Assembly (NCBI GenBank): GCA_964019425.1
Contig: OZ025810.1
Location: 558,001-622,000, forward strand
Origin: Flectonema sp. DT1601
Lineage: Eukaryota; Euglenozoa; Diplonemea; Diplonemida; Diplonemidae
Direction: 5' to 3'
Length of the DNA stretch: 64,000 nucleotides
The notes beneath the pieces are model-generated. The model was not told where the DNA came from, ran no database searches, and saw only the letters and a program-made list of their open reading frames with translations. This document shows positions 20,448 to 30,700 of the stretch, in pieces. Within the stretch, counting starts at the first letter, position 1; each line of letters opens with the position of its first letter. Made by a program: the position numbers and the translations under genes.

Positions 20448-21656
20448 CTATGGAGATCCCCAAGGCATATGTGTTGGTGGTTTTCTATATGTCGGTTCAA
20501 CTGCTGATGGCAAATTTGGCAACGGAGATATTACTTCAGCTGACTGTTGCTCTGAATAGTCAACAGTAGAATCTGTTACCTGATCAGTTTGTTCTTGAGA
20601 AGCAATCACTTGAGTAGCAGCATTCACTTCACGTTGACGTTTAAGACGGTGATAACGAGCCAGTTTACGTACTGCTTGCGCATCAGCTGTAGAGACACCA
20701 CTGTAGGCACCTTTAGCACCAAGTTGTAAAACTGTTTTTAAACGCGTTGCGAAATCTTGTTCCAAAGAAGGTTTTTGTGAACTAACCGCCACCACGTTAT
20801 CGTCGTCTTTCTTATCAACGGAAGTGTCTTTTGTTGTACAAACTTCGTCATCGTTGTCTACTTCAGTCTGTACAGCAAATTTTACTTTCTTAAGAATACC
20901 ACTTTGTTCACTATTCTCTTTTAATCTACTCGCCTGTTGTGATGGTACAATTCCGAAACTGGATCCCCAAAATGACAATGCAACCTTAATAGCCTGAGCC
21001 TTCCAGAAATCTGGTCTTCTATGAAGGACTCTAACCAGACTTGTAACATGTGGAGGAACAGCTTCATTTTGAAGAAGTGGAACAAATGCATAAATATACA
21101 AATGAGTGACAGGACAAGTATTTTGAACAGAACACAGAAGACCACCTTCAGAGTTAAAAGCTGATAAAGTACTACTGCTCCAGGCGATGTGAGATGGAAC
21201 TGAAATGTGTTGAACTGATGATGGTCGGTATGAGTTGGGGTTTGAGATGAAATGCTCCAGCTGAGGAGCAGTCATCGTGTACAGAGCACCTCCAAAAATG
21301 AAAAAAATAGCACTTCCTCCAGCTGAGAACACCATCGGGTGCATTGGTCGGTTTATTAAATCGACTCCCATCTTTGTTTCAACGTTTGTTGAGTATAATA
21401 CTAAGTCTTGATTAACATGACTGTGTGTTTCCCAACCCCTTTCTTGAAATCCATTCCTCAATACCCATTTCCCATTATTCTTATTACAGGCTGAAGCTTT
21501 AGGTGTTTGGACTATTTTTGCTTTTTCTTCTTTCATTTTCTCTTTCTCAAGTTGTTTCTTTTTGCTTTCAGCTACAAGAGTTCTTTCTCCTCTCGTTTTG
21601 ATTAAATGCATCACATCCTGAGGAGGAGCTCTAGTCGACTGTCTATGAAAAGGCAT
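20448..21656 (-). CDS. Unknown protein
   Basis: 402 residues. The N-terminus is basic and helical (ESKKKQLEKEKMKEEKAK), followed by a moderately hydrophobic, globular-looking middle (GGSAIFFIFGGALYTM, VTHLYIYAFVPLL, KVALSFWGSSFG) and an acidic, polar tail. I recognise no domain. A trans-splice site is less clear than for its neighbours. A short out-of-frame ATG occurs 10 nt before the chosen start. Confidence 0.6.
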   Translation of the reverse strand: MPFHRQSTRAPPQDVMHLIKTRGERTLVAESKKKQLEKEKMKEEKAKIVQTPKASACNKNNGKWVLRNGFQERGWETHSHVNQDLVLYSTNVETKMGVDLINRPMHPMVFSAGGSAIFFIFGGALYTMTAPQLEHFISNPNSYRPSSVQHISVPSHIAWSSSTLSAFNSEGGLLCSVQNTCPVTHLYIYAFVPLLQNEAVPPHVTSLVRVLHRRPDFWKAQAIKVALSFWGSSFGIVPSQQASRLKENSEQSGILKKVKFAVQTEVDNDDEVCTTKDTSVDKKDDDNVVAVSSQKPSLEQDFATRLKTVLQLGAKGAYSGVSTADAQAVRKLARYHRLKRQREVNAATQVIASQEQTDQVTDSTVDYSEQQSAEVISPLPNLPSAVEPTYRKPPTHMPWGSP

Positions 21657-22242
21657 TGAGCATAATTATAGGTCCTTTGATTGGTGAATGAAATAAATTT
21701 ATTTTATGCTTTCTAGTTGTTGTTGTCACTTCATGCTGATTTGAAATGAGAGAATAATAAACATATTAGGATTAATAAATCTATAATAGGCTCGCCAACT
21801 AATACCAGGACAGGAAAATGTCTGTCCACTAGTTTGGCGAACACAACTCAACGGCTGCAGCAATCTCCCCCTTTTTTTATCTTCTTTTTCATAGCATAAT
21901 TTTCATTTTTTTTTTTTTTGAAAAAAAAAATAATAAAAAATAACAAGAGGGATAATAAAAAAAAAATGGTAAACGTAATTTTAAAGGGGAAAAAAAAAAA
22001 AAATAAGAATCGAAAAATCACCATCGCGGCAGCGCTTCTTTTTAAGCAAGTCAGCGTCAGCCAGCCAAGCTGGGTTTTTAGTTACAAAAAAAAAAAAAAA
22101 AATCATCTAATTAAAAATTGGGAAACCCTACAAATCCATCCCAAAAATTTTGGAGAAACGAACTTGTAGGTTATTCACATTAAAAATATGTGTCTCAAAG
22201 AAGACAATAAAATGGTCTTAAGTGTAAACCTACAGGTTAGAA
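21657..22242. other. Intergenic with imperfect hairpin
   Basis: No gene supported. Positions 21793-21839 can fold into a three-helix imperfect hairpin (CGCCAA/TTGGCG, CTA/TAG, GGACAG/CTGTCC). The rest has A-runs at 21918-22010 and a GC-richer patch at 22022-22075 without recognised identity. Confidence 0.4.
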
Positions 22243-24429
22243 TTAATTTAAAGGATGCTTCAAATAGCTCGACATCTTGCGTAAGATGTACGCAGGTCCT
22301 CGTGGAACGACTCCAACTGTTGATTGCATTGAAGTCATCTCATCATCAGTTTCAACTATAATCGAATATTCATTCTCAGCTGGTGACGTTCCATAACACA
22401 CAACAACATTATCACATGGAGACGAGAGTGCTTGAAGTTGAGTTTCATAAGCCCCGTTGTACAGTTCGGTATCTGGTGATATCTCTGTTAGAACAACTCT
22501 CTTTATTGCACCTCGTTGAGACAGTAAAGCTGCAAGAACAGTATTCGCAACCCATGGTATACTCGTCGACCAAATAAAACTATTATCTTCAAAATTGAAC
22601 GAGTTTGCTTGTTTCCAAAGAGATTCATTGGCTGTCACTACGACTCCACCAACTGCAAGGAACTCATTATAATGATTTGGAGACGAACTTTGATTACTTT
22701 GGTCAATAAGAACACAATCAATCAACCCACCAACAGTTGCTTTATGACACATCAGTTGCTGATAGAATTCTGATATCGTCGATTCAGCTTTATCTAATTC
22801 ATTCCAACTATCCATTGTGATACTTGGCGTTGATGCTGATCGAACTATTTTAGTAGGCGACTTCCCATCACTCTCTGATGATGGTATCGAATATATTACT
22901 TTATTTTTGTGAAATATACCTGCAATCTTAACGGTTAATCTACTACTAAGGGATTGAATCCAGGCCTCAGGATCTATGTAGTCACCTAACACTAAAAAGC
23001 AATGAAGGCTGTTCTTACCTCGAAGTAAATGTCTTGGTTCGTTGTGGACTGAACCGTTGTTGAAGAAGGTTTCATGGACACATTGAAGTGCTGCTGGTTC
23101 GTTGAATTTATCAACAACGATTGACATATTGAGCTCTGATGATCCTTGAGCTAAGGCTACAATGTTGATACCTTGCTCACCCATGACTGTCGTTATCAAT
23201 CCAGCAATTCCTGGAACAGTTTTCATTTGAGCTCCTATAACAGCAATCACAGATAGATTTGTTAACAGTTGTACTTCATCAACGTATCCTTTGTCGATTT
23301 CTCTCTCAAATTCTTCGTCAATAAGTTGCTTTGCTCTCTTCCCTGACTTTGGATCAATCGCGATACAGATACTGTGTTCTGATGATGCTTGACTGATTAG
23401 TATCACATTAATCAATTCTCTCGCTAAGACTGAAAACAGTCGACTTGCGACACCTGCGACACCAACCATGTCTGATCCAGCTAATACAACAAGAACAATC
23501 TCAGGAATACTCGTAATTGCTCTAATTTTAAATGAAGGCTTATCAGGGTATTGTCTGATTAACGTCCCTGGTGCTTCAGGATTAAATGTATTCTTAATAC
23601 GAATTGGGACCTGTGATCTCATGGCTGGTGCCATGGTCGGGGCATAGATGACCTTCGCACCAAAATAAGAAAGTTCCATAGCTTCCTCATAGGACAGTGT
23701 AGGTATGACTGCAGCAGTTGGGACTAGGTTAGGATTAGCTGTAAGGACGCCGTCAACGTCAGTCCATACCTGGATCTCACTTACTTTAAGGATCGATCCT
23801 AATACAGATGCGGAGAGATCACCTCCACCTCTTCCTAAAGTTGTTGTTTCATTACATTCCTTGCTGGTAGCAATAAATCCGGTTACAATCTTTATGGTGT
23901 CGGTGGGTTGTTTAAAAAATTCCAAAACCTTTTCCTCGGTGTCCTTCCTGTTGAGTTTAGCATTCGTGAAATTACTGTCCGTCACAAAAAGTTTTCTGGC
24001 ATCACACATTTCAGACTTAACTTGTTTCTTCTCTGTCAGTAGACCAGCTAGCAGGGTGCAAGAGAGACGCTCTCCGAATGACATCACCAGGTCAAGAGTC
24101 CTTCCGCTGAGTTCTTTGAGGATTTTAATACCCTCAGTTATAACCTTAATCTCATCTAGAAGGCAGGTGACTTCAGCTTCGACAGTTTGCGAACCAATAT
24201 CTTTACAAACCTTAATGTGTCTGGTTACTAGTGAGTGGTATTCAGCTTGGGCTTCAGCATCCTTTTGTAACTTCGCTAAGTTAGCCATTTTGATGAGTGA
24301 GTCTGTGACACCTGACAGAGCTGATGCGACTATCACAACGTCATCACTGCTGGCGGACTCTGCGACTATGTCTGCTACGAGTTCTAAACCTTTCCCTACA
24401 CTGGTTCCCCCAAACTTCAGAACCTTCAT
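22243..24429 (-). CDS. Aspartokinase with degenerate homoserine-dehydrogenase-like C-terminal region
   Basis: 728 residues, intronless. Residues 1-300 are the aspartate kinase domain: KFGGTSVG at 4-11, SGRTLDLVMSFGERLS, TLGRGGGDLSAS, VWTDVDGVLTANP, AKVIYAPTMAPA. Residues 310-465 hold two ACT regulatory domains (VVLAGSDMVGVAGVASRLF, SVIAVIGAQMKTVPGIAG). It phosphorylates aspartate, the first step to Thr, Met and Lys. After the ACT pair the order matches bifunctional AK-HSDH enzymes, but the NAD-binding glycine motif is replaced (FLVLGDYIDPEAW) and the HSDH catalytic domain is very short. The tail is thus probably non-catalytic. An acceptor (CCTTTCACAG) lies 24 nt before ATG. Confidence 0.9.
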   Translation of the reverse strand: MKVLKFGGTSVGKGLELVADIVAESASSDDVVIVASALSGVTDSLIKMANLAKLQKDAEAQAEYHSLVTRHIKVCKDIGSQTVEAEVTCLLDEIKVITEGIKILKELSGRTLDLVMSFGERLSCTLLAGLLTEKKQVKSEMCDARKLFVTDSNFTNAKLNRKDTEEKVLEFFKQPTDTIKIVTGFIATSKECNETTTLGRGGGDLSASVLGSILKVSEIQVWTDVDGVLTANPNLVPTAAVIPTLSYEEAMELSYFGAKVIYAPTMAPAMRSQVPIRIKNTFNPEAPGTLIRQYPDKPSFKIRAITSIPEIVLVVLAGSDMVGVAGVASRLFSVLARELINVILISQASSEHSICIAIDPKSGKRAKQLIDEEFEREIDKGYVDEVQLLTNLSVIAVIGAQMKTVPGIAGLITTVMGEQGINIVALAQGSSELNMSIVVDKFNEPAALQCVHETFFNNGSVHNEPRHLLRGKNSLHCFLVLGDYIDPEAWIQSLSSRLTVKIAGIFHKNKVIYSIPSSESDGKSPTKIVRSASTPSITMDSWNELDKAESTISEFYQQLMCHKATVGGLIDCVLIDQSNQSSSPNHYNEFLAVGGVVVTANESLWKQANSFNFEDNSFIWSTSIPWVANTVLAALLSQRGAIKRVVLTEISPDTELYNGAYETQLQALSSPCDNVVVCYGTSPAENEYSIIVETDDEMTSMQSTVGVVPRGPAYILRKMSSYLKHPLN

Positions 24430-24865
24430 TTTTTCTTTGTATTTAGGGAACTGCTGTGAAAGGAGTTTTTTTTTTTTTTTTCTTCCGAATGTGAGAACTG
24501 ATCCTGCAGAAAGCTAGTGGCTGAGTTGCGGTCACTCCTTTTCGATCATATTGAGAATTACCTGTAGCAATGTATATTTAAATTTTCTTACCCACAACAA
24601 CAACACAACATCGATCTACATAAATAGCTCTAATACGTGACAACAGGAAGAGGTTGGGTTGTACTGGGTTTTCTAAGAAACTAAAAGAAAAAATAGAACG
24701 GGGAAGAGGAAGGATTTTCTTTTTTTTTTTTTTTCTTCACCACTCAGCATCAATCCAGAATGTGGAACGACCTGACTGATGAAGAACGCAACTTATATTA
24801 GATCGTCGCATGGTCATCAACGGGGGACCTTTAAAACGGAAAACAAGTTCTATCGATGAATTAAT
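24430..24865. other. Intergenic
   Basis: Apart from the aspartokinase leader acceptor, no gene or RNA element recognised; T-runs at 24466-24481 and 24720-24734. Confidence 0.45.
24454..24470 (-). other. Splice acceptor 24 nt before aspartokinase
   Basis: CTCCTTTCACAG on the minus strand, followed by a short A-rich leader to ATG 24429. A second CAG directly after it could be used instead. Confidence 0.5.
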
Positions 24866-26905
24866 TTATTCTCTAGATCTCGCAATGTCATCGGCAACGC
24901 GATATTTTCGCTGTTCACCAGGTCGTTTTACACCTCTTTCAGGTCTTATTGTGAGAGACAGATCTTGACCATTTCTTTCAATGGCAAAGACTGCTGGGAT
25001 GTCAGGAGTGAGTGCTCCAGTAATGTCTTGAAAACTAGTCAGGTTATTGACTGGTTTGTTATTGACAGATTTGATGATGTCATTTTCGAGGATTCCTCCG
25101 GCAGCTGCTGGACCCTTAACACGAACAACAATAACACCTGAGTTGTATTGTGTGTGAACACCTCCAATTGTGACTCCATCAGTAAGTTCAACTCCAATAA
25201 CTACGTGTTCTCCAGGGGTGAGTCCGCCGTAGTCGGTAGCTACTGATGGTGACGGAGCGACATCTGATCCTCTCCAGGTATCACGACCATCTTCAGTACG
25301 TTGAACTGATGGTCCAACTAATAAATCTTTCACCTTCTTTCTCCAACGTCGTAGCGATTCAGAAAAAACCGGAACTGTCAATCTCAAAGCATGAGTCTGA
25401 CAGGCATGTAATGACAACGATGTACACATTAATATAAAGTCATCTTTCATCGATAATCCAACGCCTCCACCAGCCATATCCCTACCTAGTAAACTACCCT
25501 CAAGAAGAGTCTCATATAGTTGAAGTTTAATCATAGGATCTTTTGGTAGATTACATAACAGGGATGAGTAGATATAAAGTCTCTCAGTTTCTTTATCATA
25601 TGAAACCATTATCGTATGTTTAGAATCGACATCCACAACACATGTTTGAGAGCTGTCGAATACGAGAGGCTGACCGAGATGTTGAGCGAGATCTGCTAAG
25701 TTTGCTTGTGCAACAGACTCGCAGTCAATGTCTTTGTTACCAAATATCACACCCCCTGAAATAGGCGCTACACCCCCTGGAGAACTACCTCCGATTGAAC
25801 TTCTTGGACTTGCTAACGAGTGCTGATGATGTTGTTGTTGTTGCTGCTGTTGTTGTTGATGGTGTTGATGGTGATGACTAATAACAGGTGGTTGATAAAT
25901 CATCTCACTAGGAGTTGGTGTTATTATTGGAACAGGTGTTGGTGTTGGAGTACTTGTTGCTACGGCTTGTTGCTGTCTTTGTATTTCGTAAAGTCTTCGT
26001 TGATCTAAATCTTTTTCTTTTTGAAATGTTTCAGTCTCCATTAACTTCTTACTTGATAGTGTCGCTTTGTCACGTTCGAGATCACGTAAACGTCGCTCGT
26101 GGTCGAGACGTTCTCTTTCTAATCGAGTTTCACGTTCACGAACCTCATTCTCTTGACGAGCCATTTCTTCTTCGTACTCACGACGGTCTCGTTCGACTCG
26201 TTGTCTTTCGAGTTCTGCTTCCATCTTCTGTTGTTCTAATAGCTGCTGTTTTCTATCCAATTCTATTCTTTGTAATTCAATCTCTCGGTGACGTTCTCTC
26301 TCTTCCATCAGCTGCTGTTGACGGAGTTGTAATTCGTGTTCGCGTTCTTTTTGTTTTTCCAATTCCAGAACGCGAAGGTCTTCAAGTCGGCGACGTTCCG
26401 CGGCGGCGGAGGCTTTTGACTCCTCCAGACGTTTGACTTGTGCCTGTTTCTCAGCGAGGTCCATCTCTAAGGCTGCTGCTTGACGATCTTGTTCAGTCAT
26501 TTCAACTGCGAGATCGTTAAGGGTGCGAGCGAATTCACCTTCTCGTTGTCTTGCTTCAGCATGGAACAACCCTCGTTGATCATCAAGACTCTCAGCTTCC
26601 ATGAGTTGGATTTGTTGTAGTGATGAAGACATGACAGATGGAGTGACACTTGCTGGTTGTCTTCTCACATCAGTGACTTCCAACATTATATTATCTCCTG
26701 ATCGTAGACTCGCATCTGAAGCAGTGGTCTCATCGTATATTATATTTCCATTAAATCTGAGAATCATCGACTTCGCACTACCTCCCACATGTCCAACCAT
26801 GTATTTTTTTATTTTCGCTCCTGAAATTCTTCCCAGTGCTCCTTTGATGACGAGTCGGTACCGACGGCCATCACCGACATTTGTGACGATAAGCACAGAC
26901 TCCAT
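24866..26905 (-). CDS. Ubiquitin-like / coiled-coil / CesT-like / PDZ protein
   Basis: 679 residues. Residues 1-80 resemble a ubiquitin-like fold (MILRFNGNIIYDETTASDAS, then LRSGDNIMLEV). Residues 95-300 are a long Glu/Arg/Gln coiled coil. A linker holds Pro/Thr, then a His/Gln-rich run (HHQQQQQQQQQHHQ). Residues about 395-540 resemble the CesT-type chaperone fold known from type III secretion and from kinetoplastid proteins (LADLAQHLGQPLVFD, LYIYSSLLCNLP, LYETLLEGSLLGRDMAGGGV, DFILMCTSLSL). Residues 565-655 form a PDZ domain (GVIVVRVKGPAAAGGILEND, IIKSVNNKPV). A cytoskeletal or flagellar scaffold is likely; no enzyme activity is expected. The acceptor CTCAACACAG lies 9 nt upstream; an out-of-frame ATG occurs 5 nt before this start. 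Confidence 0.75.
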   Translation of the reverse strand: MESVLIVTNVGDGRRYRLVIKGALGRISGAKIKKYMVGHVGGSAKSMILRFNGNIIYDETTASDASLRSGDNIMLEVTDVRRQPASVTPSVMSSSLQQIQLMEAESLDDQRGLFHAEARQREGEFARTLNDLAVEMTEQDRQAAALEMDLAEKQAQVKRLEESKASAAAERRRLEDLRVLELEKQKEREHELQLRQQQLMEERERHREIELQRIELDRKQQLLEQQKMEAELERQRVERDRREYEEEMARQENEVRERETRLERERLDHERRLRDLERDKATLSSKKLMETETFQKEKDLDQRRLYEIQRQQQAVATSTPTPTPVPIITPTPSEMIYQPPVISHHHQHHQQQQQQQQQHHQHSLASPRSSIGGSSPGGVAPISGGVIFGNKDIDCESVAQANLADLAQHLGQPLVFDSSQTCVVDVDSKHTIMVSYDKETERLYIYSSLLCNLPKDPMIKLQLYETLLEGSLLGRDMAGGGVGLSMKDDFILMCTSLSLHACQTHALRLTVPVFSESLRRWRKKVKDLLVGPSVQRTEDGRDTWRGSDVAPSPSVATDYGGLTPGEHVVIGVELTDGVTIGGVHTQYNSGVIVVRVKGPAAAGGILENDIIKSVNNKPVNNLTSFQDITGALTPDIPAVFAIERNGQDLSLTIRPERGVKRPGEQRKYRVADDIARSRE

Positions 26906-27707
26906 CCCATGTACTGTGTTGAGTAAAGGTATATAATAATTTCTATGATTGGTTTTCGTCCTTTAGTAGAGAATGAGAACAATGACGACCACATGTACTG
27001 CTTTTTAGTAAAAAAAAAAAAATTTTTTTTTTAGTTGCAAAAGTCGTTTAAATATTATCAATAAAAGGGATTAACATCAAAAAAATATTTTCTACTTATA
27101 TGAAATGTTTTTTTTTTTTTAGCAAAATACAAACCCGCAAACCCGCGAACCTGCAGATTGTAGTTTCATAGTATTGGCTGGAAGTGATCGACTTCCAGCC
27201 CAGAGGCTAACAGGTTGTTAAATGTTCAAAAAAAAAAAAAAAAAAAGAAGAAGAGGAGAAAAAAAAAAAAGAAAAAGAATAATAAGACAATATAAACCCA
27301 CTAACAACAAAAGAGGCATGTTTTGTTCCAGCGAGTGTGATCGATGTAGCAGAATGGATGGTACAGTATGCGTGTTTTAACAGTTAGTAAAGAACAAACT
27401 AAGAAGTTCTACATCGAATAATAATAACAATAATTGGAATGAAAGAAAAAAAAATACAGAAAAAAAAAAAAAAAAATATACTAAATAAATAAACTTAAAA
27501 CAATAACAAATACAGTGAAAGACCTTACAGGTCATAAGAGAATAAAAATAAAAAAAAACGGAAAAACTCCATCCTTTAGATCCAAACGTTCGATACAAAC
27601 CAAAAGAGACGTTCACTAAGCAAGAAAAGGTAGTCTATTAAAAAGTAAAGGAAATCCTTTTACTATATCATCATAAAAAACGAAACAACAACATGACTCG
27701 CTGTCAA
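26906..27707. other. Intergenic with a perfect hairpin
   Basis: About 800 nt without a supported gene, rich in A/T runs. Contains the hairpin at 27176-27200. Open frames at 27377-27616 are Phe-rich homopolymer products. Confidence 0.5.
27176..27200. other. Perfect 10-bp stem-loop
   Basis: Arms GGCTGGAAGT and ACTTCCAGCC flank the 5-nt loop GATCG. On the transcribed strand it would lie between the surface-protein gene and the UBL/CesT/PDZ gene, in a 3' UTR or intergenic spacer. It might aid processing or 3' end formation. No family recognised. Confidence 0.6.
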
Positions 27708-30700
27708 CTATATATAATAAACACCATTTCCTGATACATCTCTACGAAGTCCTGTTTGAGTGTGGGTTATAGTTTTGGTTACTGTCTGACTAAGGTAAAT
27801 ATAAAACAAAAACATACCTGTATTCATTGCCGTCTTCTGTTGTTCAGTGTGCATTGATTCATATCGAATATGTTCAGGAGAATAGAAATCTTGTGGTGCG
27901 ACAGGAGGACCAGAAGCTGCTCGACTCCAATAACAAAGTACACCAACACAGACCAATAACAACACTGCAGCCCCAGCACCAGCTGCAATCCATCCCCAAA
28001 GAGGAAGTATTTCATCATCACTGGGAGCCATTGTGTCTGGTACTGCAGTAGGACCATAAGTCTGACCAGGGGGTAAAGGTGTCGAAGGAACATTACTAAT
28101 TGGAGCTGTAGTAGGACCATAAGTCTGACCAGGAGGTAGTGGAGTCGGAGGGACTACCGTAGGTACGGCTGTTGGTACAGCAGTCGGACCGTACGTCTGA
28201 CCAGGTGGCAGTGGGGTTGGAGGCGACCGAGTTGGAACCGCAGTTGGTACTATTGTTGGTCCATAAGTCTGTCCCGGAGGAAGCGGAGTTGGTGGAACCA
28301 TGGTAGGTACCGCGGTTGGTACTGCTGTTGGTCCATATGTCTGCCCAGGAGGAAGTGGTGTAGGAGGCGACTGGGTTGGCACAGCAGTTGGGACTGCAGT
28401 TGGCCCGTAAGTCTGTCCGGGAGGGAGGGGCGTAGGTGGAACCATGGTTGGTACCGCAGTTGGCACAGCAGTTGGCCCGTAAGTCTGTCCCGGAGGAAGC
28501 GGAGTTGGTGGAACCATGGTAGGTACTGCGGTTGGTACTGCTGTTGGTCCGTACGTCTGTCCAGGAGGAAGTGGAGTAGGTGGCGTACTAGTTGGAACTG
28601 CAGTAGGAACAGTTGTTGGACCATAAGTCTCACCAAGTGGTAAAGGTGTTGGAGGAGACCTGGTATCTGGAGCATACGTCTGTCCTAACGGTAAAGGTGT
28701 TGGCGGTACTGCAGTTGGTCCATAAGTACTTCCTGCAGGAAGTGGAGTTGGTGGTATTGGTGTCGGCGGTGAAGGTGTTGGACAAAATCCTAAAGCAGTA
28801 CAACCGTCCTTTTTACAAGCAGGCTGAACGTTTGAATTATCAGTGACTGCAACGATAGACTGACACCTGTAATCTATAACATCCGCGTAATTAATTCTTA
28901 TATACATAATGTATGTACTCTGACCAAGGATTCCCACCTTAAACTCAAGACCGTTACCATCTGTTACTTCGATGGTTACAGTGCGTTCTTGGAACGGTTC
29001 GAGAGTTGTTGGGGAATAGTTGTTAATAATAGCAACAGTATTAACGACAACATTCATAGTATCGGTTGATAATCTTCTCGGATCACCACATCCAACTGTT
29101 ACTTCATAAACACCTGGTGGTACAGGGTACCAGAAACTGTTAATATTGTTACCTTCATCGACTAAAGCTGAACTCATTCTGTCATCACCAACGTTGTTGT
29201 ATGTCGCCTTTAGATTAGCAGGAACTAATAATCCATTTCCGGTCCAACCTATTCCAGAGTCGACTCTTGCAGACCAGCCTTGTTTTACCCAAGTCGCTCC
29301 ATTTATTACTATGACGGGAGTAGCAGGCGGAGCGCTAGGATCTTGAAAATTAACAGCAAGAGGTAAAAAAGTTTCTACCTCAATGTTCGCAGCGATGTCA
29401 GTAATAGAATCTTCATTGTATTGACCGAGAGCATGTCGGATATTCATTATCTTTGAATCACTTCTTTCAAACGATGTCACTGATTTAGCTGCGGCAAATG
29501 CCGCAATATCTGAAGGAGTCTTTGTACATGGTGTCGGTTGGTTTAAACCATTAGCAATGAATAAATATTCATAGTCTTCCCAAGCTTCTCTAAACAACTC
29601 AGATGATAAATTAATATCACCCGAAGCTGTCCTAAATATATTACTGACAGTGTTATCCCAATACATTCCTCTCGCTCTTGATGACCAAGCAAGGAATCCC
29701 CATATTCTGGTTTCGATACCCGGAGATGACGCGTTGTAAGGGTTTGGGTAGAATTCATTATTTGTTGTGGGTGAAAGCCAAATTGATTCTTGATTTAATT
29801 GTTGTCTTCTCCAAGAGTATCCCTGGTCATACTTATCAACGGGTGTGATCCAAATATCGTATCCACATCCGCTTGAGACAATATCAGCGCGAGCTTCTTC
29901 CTCGATGATCCTCAAGACATCAGGTGCGCTGTCTCTAGAGAGTTTGCAGAGTTCTCCAGCAGCTCCAATTTCTGCTGCAGTTTCAGGATTCTTCATAATC
30001 TGGTAGCCAACTTTTCCAATCAGATCGTTGTTCCTTACATACGCACCCAAAGCAGTCAAAAATGATCCCCAAGCAGTATTATAAGAAGCCGTACCATTCT
30101 GTGATGAACCAATGTTTTCACTACAAAAACTAGTTGGTCTGTATTCAGTGTCAGATACGTAACGTTGACCAATCTCGATTTGAAATCCAACACAGTTCCA
30201 ACCATCACCTTTGAGATATTTTGTTAGTTGAGCGTCGAGGGTGTTTCCAGCATCTTGGCTTTGTTCTGAATTAAATCCAACACACTTTAAAACATTGTTT
30301 GGTGATGGCGGTGTATCCCACGAGTCACTATATTCAAATGAAGCTGGATGAGTACCTTTAGCAGGTGTTATTCTGTGATTGAACAATTCTTGTTTGTTTT
30401 CTTCAACAGAATCTGTCGTTGATACCTCAGCAGGATGAACTGTATTTAAATTAATAAAGTTCCTAGTCTCTGGCAAGGTAAAGTCATAAATCTGCATTGT
30501 CACATTAATAGTCTTTACAGTAACCAGTTGAAGGGTTACAGAACCGTTGTAGATTCCCGCCTGTGCTGATAGCGGGACAAAATAAGTGACCCAAATTATG
30601 TTGTGACGAGCAGTAGATGCTGATGCTTGACACTGCGTTGAATTTGGTTGTGGATTAGTGCAGGTTAGGTCTCTGATTGAATTGAAAATACCATCAGAAA

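Noticed and set aside
28032-28766. CRISPR-like array
   Set aside because: Repeats are adjacent 72-bp coding units without spacers, in frame within a eukaryotic surface protein.
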